Shown: positions 34,394-43,374, counted from the first letter of the stretch. The stretch: 64,000 nt of DNA from an uncultured Christensenellaceae bacterium (GCA_905234985.1 CAJOJQ010000030.1:1-64000), one strand, 5' to 3'. The notes: generated from the sequence alone by a model not told the origin. Translations and numbers: made by a program.

Positions 34394-35586
34394 CAGCGAT
34401 CCGCCTCCTGTTCCCATTCCCCGCCGAACAGGACGATATCGCCCATCATCAGCAGGGTGTCGATGTCATGCTCCCGGATGTACGCGTTCACGTCGAAGGG
34501 CTTGCCCATATCCTGCTGATAATAGCGCATATCGATGATGCAGGTCTGGTCAAAATGGTTGGCTAACAGCAGGTTGATGGGATTGGAATAGGAATCGGCG
34601 ATGACCAGCAGGTTCCGGCCATGGGAAGAACCGTTGTCCAGCAGGATCTCGCCGTAATCGCCGCCGTAGTAATAGGCGTAGTGGTTGCGCAGCTCGTCGG
34701 TGGGGAAACGATCCTTTTCATACAGGGCGGCGTGGCCGTACTGGCCCTTTTTGCCGCTGAGGGTGGTTTTGATTTTAGCGGAGGGATAGGAATACACCGA
34801 GAAAAGCTCCTCCGCGCACAGGGTTTTGGTTTGGCGGGCATAGGAACCGTTGAAAACCACATTGAACGTCCATTCCTTTTCCACCGGCAGCGTTTCCTCC
34901 TGCTCGCCCAGCAGCAGGGCGACGATCTGGCGGTAGCCCGCGTCCGCGCCCCGGCGGTTCCAGTGGTGGTCAGTCTGGTAGAAATTCTGGCAGAAGGCTT
35001 CGTAATCCGGCACGGAAAAACAGCCGTACCCGTCGGCGGCGTAGCAGGAACGGATGGCGTCAAAAAGCCCGCTGTTTTCCCCGTCGGACAGGGAAAAATC
35101 CTGGGCGCGGGAATTGCGGATGAAATAGACGTATTTTTTTACATTCTCCGCGCTGTTGAACAGTTCGGCGTTTTCAAGCATTTGCCCGGCGCACGCATCC
35201 GCCTGCCAGGGCTTTTCCACGATGCGATGATCGTCGTCGCCGTAATGATAATAGCCCGGCGTGATTTCCCGGTATTCCGCCCCGCTTTGGGGGGCTACGG
35301 AAAGCAGCAGGGTACTTTCCGCCTGATAAACGGTGTTCTGGGCGGTGAGTACCCGGTCCTTGATGTCCTCGCCGAAGGGATATTGATCCCCTAAGGCGCT
35401 TTCCAGGCCGTCCTGGAATTCGCCGGACAGAAAGGATTGCAGGGTGAGGGCGGGGAAGCGGGCCAGCGTCCGGTTTTCATTCTGGGAAACCGTCAGCTCT
35501 CCCCGAAAAAGAACGCCCAGTATCATCAAAACGGGCAGCGCACAGCCGATGATCAGCGCGTAACCCGAAATCCTGTTGTGTTTCAT
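34393..35586 (-). CDS. DHHW-family SGNH-like protein, copy 1
   Basis: The product is 397 residues with an N-terminal membrane anchor or signal (residues 7-27) and then a SGNH/AlgJ-like fold. The conserved YQTDHHWN motif is near residue 208. The serine of IADSYSNP is near 333, and the terminal segment DTLLMMGDIVLFGG is typical. DHHW proteins resemble AlgX/AlgJ acetyltransferases that accept acyl groups from MBOAT partners. This copy has an additional N-terminal 60-residue region (ENRTLARFPALTLQSFLSGEFQDGLESALGDQYPF), typical of AlgJ-type proteins and absent from copies 2 and 3. It is transcribed from a TTGACA/TACAAT promoter and coupled to the MBOAT gene. Confidence 0.85.
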   Translation of the reverse strand: MKHNRISGYALIIGCALPVLMILGVLFRGELTVSQNENRTLARFPALTLQSFLSGEFQDGLESALGDQYPFGEDIKDRVLTAQNTVYQAESTLLLSVAPQSGAEYREITPGYYHYGDDDHRIVEKPWQADACAGQMLENAELFNSAENVKKYVYFIRNSRAQDFSLSDGENSGLFDAIRSCYAADGYGCFSVPDYEAFCQNFYQTDHHWNRRGADAGYRQIVALLLGEQEETLPVEKEWTFNVVFNGSYARQTKTLCAEELFSVYSYPSAKIKTTLSGKKGQYGHAALYEKDRFPTDELRNHYAYYYGGDYGEILLDNGSSHGRNLLVIADSYSNPINLLLANHFDQTCIIDMRYYQQDMGKPFDVNAYIREHDIDTLLMMGDIVLFGGEWEQEADR

Positions 35587-35626
35587 GGTACTCCCTTCCG
35601 AATAAAATGCAGGATGAATCAAGGGT

Positions 35627-35656
35627 ATTGTATGCTCCGGGGCAAGGAGTTGTCAA
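35627..35656 (-). promoter_or_regulatory. Promoter of the DHHW1-MBOAT unit
   Basis: Minus-strand TTGACA (35656-35651), 18-base spacer and TACAAT (35632-35627), about 40 bases from the start codon. It splits the surface locus into two transcription units. Confidence 0.75.
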
Positions 35657-35686
35657 GAACCTTTCTGGCCGAATCCGGAAGGCGCT

Positions 35687-36940
35687 TCAATTTCCCGTAC
35701 CTACCAGGTCAGACGCGCCGAAGCCGATGATATCGGTGATTCCCCGCACCACGTTGTCCGACTGCTTATTCAGGATCTTGCCCATGAACACCAGGGAAGC
35801 GGAGCCGCCGCCGTCTAAATTGAAGGCGTTCACCGCGCCCAGCGCCCGCATTCTTTCCGCCAGCCAGGACAGGCGGCAGCCGTCGGAAGCGCTGATCCGG
35901 CCCGTCACGGTGAGTACCACAAAATGATTGGGCGAACGCATGCCGATGGCGCAGCGGGGATGCTTTTCCCGGGACATTTCGCCGCCGTAGCGCACCAAAA
36001 GCTGCTCCTGGCCGTCCCGGATGAGAATGGGGCCGAAGGAATAGGCGTCCCGAACGCCCAAGGCGAAAAGCGCTTCCGGCGTGGTTTCCTGGTTTTCATA
36101 CACCGCCATGGCGCCGTCCGGCAGGAAGGCCATCACATCCAAATTGGGGAAGCGGGCGGTCTTTTTGTTCACGTAAGGGGTATGGGAAATCAGTTCCCCG
36201 CCGCGGATCACGATGCCGGTGCGGCGGCTGTAAAAGGTGCGCCAGGTATAAGTATCGTCCGAAATGCCCAGCACCACATGGTTTTCATTGGCGAGATACG
36301 CCGGGGAAACGAAGGTATCGGCGGTCAGCTTGGTATAAGGCACGGAATAGGACCGGGGCAGATCGTCCCGCAGATTGACGGTGGTTTCAAACCATTGCAG
36401 CTTGTTTCTCCCCGTTTGGGTGAAGCGGCGTATTTCCACATACAGGGAATTGGAAATATAATACCACAGGCCGTCCTCATCGTTCTCGTACACGAATTCT
36501 TCTTTGCTTTCCTTAGGCAGAAAGCCTTCCTCGTCCAAGACGGGAAGCTCTGGCTGAGCGACTGGCGCGGTGGGCGCGGGGGAGGGCGTGGGCGCGGCGG
36601 TGGGGGCGGGGGTGACGGCGGCGGGAACGCAGGCGGCGGAAAAAATCAGCGCCTGCAATTCGGGCGTCGCCCTGCCCGTGGGTTCCAGGCCGTTGGCGAT
36701 CTGCAGCTCCTTGATTTTGCCTTCAAACCCGGCGGTATACCGATCCGTCGCGTTTTCGGAAGCCATATAACCCAGCTGGTACATGCGTATTTTCAGCAGA
36801 TACACGTCGTATCCGGCGTCGTCCCGTTTCAGCGTCCGGTATTGCGCATAGGACGGCGTCTGCTCGGCGACGCCTTCCGCCCACAGGACGGGAGCAAAGC
36901 AAAGGAGGATCAGAATCCATAAGGCGGCTTTGGTTTTCAT
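35687..36940 (-). CDS. Exported phosphodiester glycosidase (NAGPA family) with peptidoglycan-binding-like domain
   Basis: This 417-residue protein has a signal peptide (1-21). Residues 33-100 resemble a PG_binding_1 domain (YRTLKRDDAGYDVYLLKIRMYQLGYM...GLEPTGRATPELQALIF). A Pro/Thr/Ala linker (about 105-132) leads to the NAGPA domain (about 160-417), with RTGIVIRGGELIS, SFGPILIRDGQ, HPRCAIGMRSPNHFVVLTVTG and the family end FNLDGGGSASLVFMGK. Members cleave sugar-1-phosphodiester bonds, such as GlcNAc-1-P in wall polymers. Its place in the DHHW/CotH operon suggests trimming of a phosphodiester-linked surface glycan. Confidence 0.9.
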   Translation of the reverse strand: MKTKAALWILILLCFAPVLWAEGVAEQTPSYAQYRTLKRDDAGYDVYLLKIRMYQLGYMASENATDRYTAGFEGKIKELQIANGLEPTGRATPELQALIFSAACVPAAVTPAPTAAPTPSPAPTAPVAQPELPVLDEEGFLPKESKEEFVYENDEDGLWYYISNSLYVEIRRFTQTGRNKLQWFETTVNLRDDLPRSYSVPYTKLTADTFVSPAYLANENHVVLGISDDTYTWRTFYSRRTGIVIRGGELISHTPYVNKKTARFPNLDVMAFLPDGAMAVYENQETTPEALFALGVRDAYSFGPILIRDGQEQLLVRYGGEMSREKHPRCAIGMRSPNHFVVLTVTGRISASDGCRLSWLAERMRALGAVNAFNLDGGGSASLVFMGKILNKQSDNVVRGITDIIGFGASDLVGTGN

Positions 36941-36967
36941 GCTGCGCGCCTCTCCTTCCCCATGATA

Positions 36968-38638
36968 TCACCGGCCCCACTGCTGATCCAGAAAGGCCAG
37001 CCGTTTTTCAATAAAGTTCCGCAGGTACTGCACGTTGGCGGCCGGATCGCTGCCGGTTTGCGTATTGAAATTGGTCGCCCGGTTCTGGGCGATGGGCCAG
37101 CGCACGTTGTCCATGGCGGCGGACGCCTGAATTTCGGCGGCATACGCGTCCAGCGACAGAAGCCGCCCCTCCGGATCGGTTTCCCGGCCCAGCAGGATGC
37201 GCAGCGCCGGGGCGTATACCAGCCGGTACTGCTCCACGACTTCGCTTTTGAAATCGGCGAGCTTCATGGCCCGCGGGAACCACAGATAGGGCTGGGACTG
37301 ATCGGTGCAGATGTAAAACTGCCGGGGCTTGTTATATGATTCATTGGCCCCTAAGATATTGTCCTGATCCCACACCGGGGCGCAGTAAACCAGGGGATCT
37401 TTTTCGTCCGTGTTTTTGTAAAAGTACGGCTTCTGGCCGTCGTAATCCGCCAGCACCTCCGCCAGCAGGTACCGGTGGACGAAGGTGGTTTTGTCCAGCA
37501 GGTCCGACCAGCGTTTGCCCGTGGCGGGATCGACGCCGTCGGCGGAAAACAGGGCGTTTTCGATTTGCTGGAACAGGGCGCTCGCGTATTCCACCTGCCG
37601 CTGGGAGGCGTATTTGGGTTCGTCAAAGGAAAACGCCTGCCCCCTGGATGTGACGAAGCCGCTCTTTTCCCAGGCGTAGTACACGCGGGAATTGGCTAAG
37701 ATCAGGTAGCCCCCGCTGACGTCCTCCGGATCGTTTTCGACGCGGGAACCCTTGCGGGCGTTCAGGGCGTAGAGCCGGTCGCCGAAGGCGGGAAAGCTCT
37801 CCAGCGGCGCGGCGTTGGCTTTTTCGGTGCGCTTTTCCAGGCTGTCGATGTTCAGGCGGTCCGGGTCGATCTCGCATTTTTCGGCGAGCAGGAAGCTGCC
37901 GTAATACTGATGGTTCACGTACAGATCCACCGGCTGCGTACCCGGCACGAAGGAATACACGCCCGCGTAACGGGCGACGGCGTAGGCCACGGTGTTTCGC
38001 AGGAGGGATTTATCCAGATAATTGGCCAGCAGCACCCATTTCCGGTCGGCGTTCATGCCCAAAAGGGGCGCCGCCGTTTCCAGCTTGATCTGGAAGGATT
38101 TCTTGGGGTAGTAAAACGACGCGTTGCCCCTGGTGCGGATATAGGTGAGCGCGCCGCCGTACGCATGGGAGCCGTCGGCGGCAGTGACGACGCATTGCCC
38201 GGCTTCCCGCACGGTCTTATCGGCTTTGATGGCGTCCAGGCCCTCGGAAGCGGTGGTCAGGAACACCGCCGGGATGTTCTGCGACTGCATCACCCGCAGG
38301 GTGAAGCCGCCGCCCTTGAATTTTACGTCCGCCGTGCTTCCCGCCCGAAGGGAAACCGTGTCTCCGCTTTGGCAGGCTTTGCCGTTCAGGGTGATTTGGG
38401 ACGCGCCGGTAAAATACACGCAAAGCGCTTCGCTGTTCCATCCTGCCGGAAGAAACAGGAAGCGCTGGCTGTTCATCCGGTACACCGTCACAGCGTCGCA
38501 GGGAAGCGCGCCCTCCGAAGTCTTTGCCTCGCCATCCGCGGACAGGAAATACAGGGAAGGGGCGTCGGCAAGGGCAGAGGAAGAAAAGGCGGGCAGCAGG
38601 GCCGTCAGGACAAGCAGAAACAGCAGCGTTTTTTTCAT
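36968..38638 (-). CDS. Exported CotH-family kinase
   Basis: The product is 556 residues with a signal peptide (MKKTLLFLLVLTALLPAFSSSALA). A beta domain (25-135) precedes the CotH kinase fold. The fold shows TYIRTRGNASFYYPKKSFQIKLE near 163, WVLLANYLDKSLLRNTVAY near 200, VDLYVNHQYYGSFLLAEKCEI near 235, and the catalytic-type VWDQDNILG near 425, where spore-coat CotH has a D-x-D metal motif. CotH proteins phosphorylate secreted proteins or glycans. The ATP source outside the membrane is unresolved in the family. The gene lies between DHHW copy 2 and the NAGPA gene. Confidence 0.85.
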   Translation of the reverse strand: MKKTLLFLLVLTALLPAFSSSALADAPSLYFLSADGEAKTSEGALPCDAVTVYRMNSQRFLFLPAGWNSEALCVYFTGASQITLNGKACQSGDTVSLRAGSTADVKFKGGGFTLRVMQSQNIPAVFLTTASEGLDAIKADKTVREAGQCVVTAADGSHAYGGALTYIRTRGNASFYYPKKSFQIKLETAAPLLGMNADRKWVLLANYLDKSLLRNTVAYAVARYAGVYSFVPGTQPVDLYVNHQYYGSFLLAEKCEIDPDRLNIDSLEKRTEKANAAPLESFPAFGDRLYALNARKGSRVENDPEDVSGGYLILANSRVYYAWEKSGFVTSRGQAFSFDEPKYASQRQVEYASALFQQIENALFSADGVDPATGKRWSDLLDKTTFVHRYLLAEVLADYDGQKPYFYKNTDEKDPLVYCAPVWDQDNILGANESYNKPRQFYICTDQSQPYLWFPRAMKLADFKSEVVEQYRLVYAPALRILLGRETDPEGRLLSLDAYAAEIQASAAMDNVRWPIAQNRATNFNTQTGSDPAANVQYLRNFIEKRLAFLDQQWGR

Positions 38639-38674
38639 ATACTCCCTCGCAATGCCGGAAACCGGGACGCCCGC

Positions 38675-39667
38675 TTACTTGATCGAAAAGGGCTGCATGA
38701 AATACCGGAAATCGCCCATGCACAGCACCGTGTCGATCTGGTTGTTTTTCAGGTATTTCTGAATGTGGAAATCACTGTTCATGCGCAGCTTATAATACCG
38801 GGGATCAACGGAATAAATGCGGTTGAAATGCTGGGCCAGCAGCAATGTGACGGCGTTGGAATAGGAATTGCTGATCAAAAGCAGATTGGATTTCTCCGGC
38901 TGATTGGTGTCGATGATCAGCTCGCCCGCGTCGCCGCCGTAGAAAGCGCCGTAATGATTGTAAACGGTGATGCGGGGATACTTTCCCTTGAAATATTTGT
39001 CCGCCTTCCCGTAGCTTTTTTCAGGGCCGCCGTTGATTTTCACGGTATAATCCCGCATGCCGTCGAAGCGGTAAACGGTGAACAGCTCGTCGGATTGGGA
39101 ATAGCCTAACTTGGCGTTGAAAGCGCCGTTGAAGGGAGCCTCCTCAAACACCACCGTTTCCGCCGGGACCATCAGCGGCTCGTCCTCCCCGAAGATCATG
39201 CGAATGATGTCGCAGTAGCCCTGGTAGGAACCCTTATAATTCCAGTGCTGATCGGTCTTGTAAAACCAGTTCAGAAAATCCTCCCCCTTTTCCAGGGCCA
39301 GGGTGCCGACGCCGTCGGCCTCATACTGCTCCTTGATGAGGGTGAACACCTCGTTTTCCCCGCTCAGATCGCTGTTCAGGTTCACCGAACGGGGGCTTTC
39401 GATGAAATACACGTATTTTTTCACGCCGCCGCCCAGGGGCACGTATTCATTCAGCTGGGCGGCGTTTTTGCGAACGGTGTTCAGATACTCGGGGATGAGG
39501 AACTCCCGCCAGCTTTCCACCAGATAGCCGGTATTGCCCAGGCGGTACAGGCCCTTGCCCCGGGCGCTGTATTCAAAGGTCCAGCCGCCTTCCGGTTCCT
39601 CGGCGGACGCGGGAAGCAGGGCGCACAGCAGCGCCGCCGCCAACAAAGCGCAGAGCAGTCTTTTCAT
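38675..39667 (-). CDS. DHHW-family SGNH-like protein, copy 2 (DQHW variant)
   Basis: The product is 330 residues with a signal peptide (MKRLLCALLAAALLCALLPASA). The mature domain has VYFIESPRSVNLNSDLSGENEV, FYKTDQHWNYKGSYQGY near residue 158, YGGDAGELIIDT, LLLISNSYSNAVTLLLAQHF near 263, and the terminal CMGDFRYFMQPF. The motif reads DQHW instead of DHHW, so the first His is replaced by Gln while the second His and the Ser are kept. GAGGCGCTTT precedes the ATG. It lies 11 bases after copy 3. Confidence 0.85.
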   Translation of the reverse strand: MKRLLCALLAAALLCALLPASAEEPEGGWTFEYSARGKGLYRLGNTGYLVESWREFLIPEYLNTVRKNAAQLNEYVPLGGGVKKYVYFIESPRSVNLNSDLSGENEVFTLIKEQYEADGVGTLALEKGEDFLNWFYKTDQHWNYKGSYQGYCDIIRMIFGEDEPLMVPAETVVFEEAPFNGAFNAKLGYSQSDELFTVYRFDGMRDYTVKINGGPEKSYGKADKYFKGKYPRITVYNHYGAFYGGDAGELIIDTNQPEKSNLLLISNSYSNAVTLLLAQHFNRIYSVDPRYYKLRMNSDFHIQKYLKNNQIDTVLCMGDFRYFMQPFSIK

Positions 39668-39678
39668 AAAGCGCCTCC

Positions 39679-40656
39679 TCAATGCAGCTGCTTTCCGTAA
39701 AGGAAAAGGGAAACGTCGCCCAAGATCAGCACCTTGTCGATCTGATGCTCCGCAAGGTATTCCCGGATTTTCATGGATTTGCCGGTCTGGGTCATGTATT
39801 CCCGCAAATCCACCACGTAGGTTTTATGGAAATGGGCGGCCAGCAGATCACGCACGGAATGGGAATAGGAATTGGACAGCACCAGCAGGTTTTCCTTATC
39901 CTCCATACCAGTATCGTAAACCAGCTCGCCCTGGTCTCCGCCATAGAAGATATCAAAATGGGCGGCGATTTCGTCCTTGGAATATTTTCCGGCAAAATAC
40001 TGCTTCTGGCGGCCAACGGTTTTCTTTTTGCCGTTCACCGTCAGCGTGATTTCCGGCAGCTCATAGCGATACACGGCAAATTTCTGGGTGGCGTTGTGAA
40101 TCCCCGTCCGCAGGGAGTAAGAGCCGTTGTACAGGATATCGAACACCACTTCCTCCACCGGCTGATAGGGCGTTTCCTCATCGCCCAGCAGCAGGCGCAC
40201 CATGTCCTCGTAGCCCTGCTGCGCGCCAACGTGATTCCAGTGGTGATCCGTCTGGTAAAAGAGGCGCATGTAGGTCTCGAAGCTGTCGATGTTCAGGCAG
40301 GCGGCGTGATCCACGCAGGTGAGGCTTTCGCACAGGCTGGTATAGATATCGTTGGGTCCGCTTAAATCCCTGGTAAAGTCGATGCTGCGGGAATTGTTGA
40401 CGAAATAAAAATACACGTCCACATCGTCGCCGGAAAGGAATTGATTGTAGTTATTCACATAATCGGCGATTTGGTCGCGGAATTTGCCCTCCACGTCGTA
40501 GCGGTATTCCACCTGATAGTCCTGATCGCCGTAGAGATACACATTCTGGGTACCCCTGGCTTTCCGGTATTCCGCCGGGACTTCCGCCGCCAGCGCGGAA
40601 ACGGTTCCCAAACAGCACAAAAGCGCCGCCAGCGCCGCCAGACACCGTTTGACCAT
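39679..40656 (-). CDS. DHHW-family SGNH-like protein, copy 3
   Basis: The product is 325 residues with a signal peptide (MVKRCLAALAALLCCLGTVSALA). YFVNNSRSIDFTRDLSGPNDIY, FYQTDHHWNHVGAQQGYEDM (about 142), NGSYSLRTG, YGGDQGELVYDT, LLVLSNSYSHSVRDLLAAHF (about 260) and ILGDVSLFLYG follow the same order as copies 1 and 2. The three proteins are clear paralogues but differ outside the motifs, so they may act on different positions of one polymer. It is first in its transcription unit, behind a consensus promoter and AAGGAGGATTCG. Confidence 0.85.
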   Translation of the reverse strand: MVKRCLAALAALLCCLGTVSALAAEVPAEYRKARGTQNVYLYGDQDYQVEYRYDVEGKFRDQIADYVNNYNQFLSGDDVDVYFYFVNNSRSIDFTRDLSGPNDIYTSLCESLTCVDHAACLNIDSFETYMRLFYQTDHHWNHVGAQQGYEDMVRLLLGDEETPYQPVEEVVFDILYNGSYSLRTGIHNATQKFAVYRYELPEITLTVNGKKKTVGRQKQYFAGKYSKDEIAAHFDIFYGGDQGELVYDTGMEDKENLLVLSNSYSHSVRDLLAAHFHKTYVVDLREYMTQTGKSMKIREYLAEHQIDKVLILGDVSLFLYGKQLH

Positions 40657-40688
40657 ACGAACGAATCCTCCTTAAAAATGTCAAACGA

Positions 40689-40718
40689 ATTATAGCATAG
40701 GGGCGGCGCGAATGTCAA
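40689..40718 (-). promoter_or_regulatory. Promoter of the DHHW3-DHHW2-CotH-NAGPA unit
   Basis: Minus-strand perfect TTGACA (40718-40713), 18-base spacer and perfect TATAAT (40694-40689), 33 bases from the start codon. Expression is likely strong. Confidence 0.85.
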
Positions 40719-40815
40719 TTTCAGTTCCGGGCGTGAAAAGGGAAAAAGGCGTTCCGCGGCGAATATAGGAACCGATATCTTACGATGCTTTATACAGGAA
40801 AGGATGGGAACGGAC

Positions 40816-41685
40816 ATGAGAAACAGGACGGCGGCGTTTTGGATCGTTTTCCTGGTGCTGACGGTATGCTTTTTACCCGTCTGCCGCGCGGAGGGGCTGG
40901 GGAACAGCCGGGAGATCGTTGAAGAGCTGGCGGTCTATTACGGAACCTACGGCGAAAAGGCGCTCCAGAAGACGGCGGAGCTTTTGCAGGCGCTTTACGC
41001 CGCCGACCCGGGGGCAGGCGTCCGCTGGGAAAAGATCATGAACCTTTGGCGGGGCGTGAGCGCCGGGTTGGAAATCCACGAAAACATCCTGCCGGACGGC
41101 CTGCCGGATACGGATGAACTGTGCCTGATCGTGCTGGGCTTTCAGCTGAACCCGGACGGCAGCATGAAGCCGGAGCTGGTGGAAAGGCTCAGGGTAGCCC
41201 TGGCCAGCGCGGAAAAGTATCCCAACGCATATATCGTCTGCACCGGCGGCGGCACCGCGTCGGAAAATCCCTCCGCCACGGAGGCCGGGGAAATGGCCAG
41301 GTGGCTGACGGAAAACGGGGTGGACGCGGCCCGGGTGATCGTGGAAAACCGTTCCCTGACCACCGCCCAGAACGCCGTTTACACGTATCAGATTCTGACG
41401 GAGCAATATCCCCGGGTGAAGCAATTGGCCGTCATTTCCAGCGACTATCATATCGCCACGGGCACGCTGCTCTTTGAGGCGGAAGCCATTCTGCGGGCGG
41501 AGGAGCCGGGCGCGGAAAGAATGACCGTGGTTTCCAACGCCGCCTGGCCCGCCCCCTCCGGCACGCTTTCCTCCATGTTCCAGGCGGGCGCGCTGATCGA
41601 GCTGTCCGGGGACGTGGAAACGGCCTTCGATATTTACTATGAAACCTATGATATCCATGAATTGCCCCCTTTGAATAAGCCCTGA
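40816..41685 (+). CDS. Exported YdcF-family (DUF218) protein
   Basis: The product is 289 residues. The N-terminus (MRNRTAAFWIVFLVLTVCFLPVCRAE) is a signal peptide or anchor. The DUF218 domain spans about 105-260: LCLIVLGFQLNPDGSMKPELVERL, YIVCTGGGTASENPSATEAGEM, VIVENRSLTTAQNAVYT and AVISSDYHIATGTLLF. E. coli relatives include ElyC/SanA, which act in envelope polymer metabolism. An ATG 12 bases upstream is too near the AGGAAAGG site, so this start is preferred. The gene diverges from the surface locus and leads a plus-strand operon. Confidence 0.85.
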   Translation: MRNRTAAFWIVFLVLTVCFLPVCRAEGLGNSREIVEELAVYYGTYGEKALQKTAELLQALYAADPGAGVRWEKIMNLWRGVSAGLEIHENILPDGLPDTDELCLIVLGFQLNPDGSMKPELVERLRVALASAEKYPNAYIVCTGGGTASENPSATEAGEMARWLTENGVDAARVIVENRSLTTAQNAVYTYQILTEQYPRVKQLAVISSDYHIATGTLLFEAEAILRAEEPGAERMTVVSNAAWPAPSGTLSSMFQAGALIELSGDVETAFDIYYETYDIHELPPLNKP

Positions 41686-41700
41686 TAAGGAGGAAACAAG

Positions 41701-42714
41701 ATGAACGGAAATCGGAAGCGCTGGAAGACCGCCTGCGGGATCGCCTGGATGCTGGCGCTGATGCTGCTTTTCAGCACCGCCATGGCGGAAACGCCGGCCC
41801 AAAGCCGGGAACCGCTGGACTATAGCGACGCGCGGAATTGGGTATATTTCGCTTCGGAAGAGGGCGAAACCACGGCGGATGTGTTTTTCATTGCGCCTTC
41901 CGCTTTTGGCGGCGGAGAAGGGTCCTATATCATGGATCTGACGAATGAAAAGACCAGGGCCAATTTCATAGGCGTTATCAACATGGAAAAGGGCATTTAT
42001 GATCGGAATACCCGGTTCTTTGCCCCGGTCTACCGTCAGGTGGGGTACAGGGCGTACGCCCTGCCGGACGCGGAAGCGGAACCCTTAAAGCAGAGCGCCT
42101 TCGCCGATGTGAAGGACGCTTTCAGCTATTACATGGAACACTGGAACGGGGGACGGCCCATCATCCTGGCGGGGTTCTCCCAGGGGGCGGATATGGCGCT
42201 CCGCCTGATGAAGGACTGCTTCGGGGACGAAGCGCTGCAAAAGCAATTGATCGCCTGCTACGCCATCGGCTGGCGGCTGACGGAGGAAGAAACGGCGCAA
42301 TGGCCACAGCTTCGGGCGGCACAGGGGGAAACGGATACCGGCGTGATCGTCTCCTTCAATACGGAGGCGGAGGATGTGCGGGATTCCATGCCTGTCCCGG
42401 CGGGCATAAAAACGCTTTCGATCAATCCTCTGAACTGGAAAACCGATGGGGAAAAAGCCGGAAAAGAACTGAACCTCGGCGCGTGCTTTACCGACTACGG
42501 CGGCAATATCTTAGACGAAGTGCCCGAACTCACCGGCGCGTACCTGGACGGGGAGCGCGGCGCGCTGAAGGTGACGGATATCGACCCCGCGGTGTACAGC
42601 GGTACGCTTTCGGTCCTCACGCCGGGCGTGTATCATCTGTATGACTATCAGTTTTTCTACCGGAATCTTGAAAAAAACGTGCAGGATCGCATACAGGCGT
42701 ATATGAACGAGTGA
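41701..42714 (+). CDS. Exported DUF3089-type alpha/beta hydrolase
   Basis: This 337-residue protein has a long signal (residues about 10-29). The domain shows ADVFFIAPSAFGG, FAPVYRQVGYRAY and FILAGFSQGADMALRL, whose GFSQG is the nucleophile elbow (Ser near residue 161). YAIGWRLTEEE and LDEVPELTGAYLDGERG follow. DUF3089 proteins are predicted lipase- or esterase-like hydrolases. GAGGAAACAAG precedes the ATG, and the gap after the YdcF gene is 15 bases. Esterase action on the acylated polymer of the neighbouring locus is conceivable but unproven. Confidence 0.8.
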   Translation: MNGNRKRWKTACGIAWMLALMLLFSTAMAETPAQSREPLDYSDARNWVYFASEEGETTADVFFIAPSAFGGGEGSYIMDLTNEKTRANFIGVINMEKGIYDRNTRFFAPVYRQVGYRAYALPDAEAEPLKQSAFADVKDAFSYYMEHWNGGRPIILAGFSQGADMALRLMKDCFGDEALQKQLIACYAIGWRLTEEETAQWPQLRAAQGETDTGVIVSFNTEAEDVRDSMPVPAGIKTLSINPLNWKTDGEKAGKELNLGACFTDYGGNILDEVPELTGAYLDGERGALKVTDIDPAVYSGTLSVLTPGVYHLYDYQFFYRNLEKNVQDRIQAYMNE

Positions 42715-42730
42715 AAGGAGGAACCGGCAT

Positions 42731-43348
42731 ATGGATGGAATCAACGTGGTTGAGCTGATTGGTTACTTCGGCTCGGCGCTGGTGCTGGTTTCCATGCTCA
42801 TGACCTCGGTGATCCGCCTGCGCGTGATCAACCTGATCGGAAGCGTCATTTTCGCGGCCTACGCCCTGATGATCCGCTCCTATCCCACCGCCGTCATGAA
42901 TATCTGCCTGGCAGGCGTCAACATTTATCACCTTGTGCGCCTGCTCAGGGAACAGAAGCAGTACGACGCGATCAAAACGGAGCCGTGGGACGGGTACATT
43001 TCCTACCTGCTGGAGCGGTACGCGGAGGATATTCACGTCTGGTTCCCCGAATTTGATTCGCACAGGATCGACCCCGATCTTTCGCTGCTGGTGTTGTGCG
43101 ACAGCAACCCAGCCGGTGTGTTTTTGGGCTGTACCCACGCGGACGGAACCGTGGAAGTGCTGCTGGATTACGCCACGCCCATTTATCGGGACACCACGGT
43201 GGGGCGCTACCTGTACGGGCAGCTGGCCTGGCAGGGCTATAAAACGCTGACGTTCAGGGGAAACGCGCCCAAGCATACGGCGTATATGGAAAAGATGGGC
43301 TATGAAAAGCAGGCCGACGGCGCGTATATGCTGAAGCTGCGGAAGTGA
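42731..43348 (+). CDS. YgjV-like membrane domain joined to a GNAT-like domain
   Basis: The product is 205 residues. The first 75 residues contain two or three membrane helices of the YgjV type (VVELIGYFGSALVLVSMLMTSVIRLRVINLIGSVIFAAYAL, MNICLAGVNIYHLVRLL). The soluble C-terminus (about 100-205: LVLCDSNPAGVFLGC, VEVLLDYATPIYRDTTVGRYLY, GNAPKHTAYMEKMGYEK) has the strand order and the final N-x-x-x-x-x-Y-M-E-K-M-G-Y pattern of a GNAT acetyltransferase, though the acyl-CoA loop is not classical. It lies 16 bases after DUF3089. Function unknown. Confidence 0.7.
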   Translation: MDGINVVELIGYFGSALVLVSMLMTSVIRLRVINLIGSVIFAAYALMIRSYPTAVMNICLAGVNIYHLVRLLREQKQYDAIKTEPWDGYISYLLERYAEDIHVWFPEFDSHRIDPDLSLLVLCDSNPAGVFLGCTHADGTVEVLLDYATPIYRDTTVGRYLYGQLAWQGYKTLTFRGNAPKHTAYMEKMGYEKQADGAYMLKLRK

Positions 43349-43374
43349 TCGAAATCAATAGGGAGGGAAGGCGT

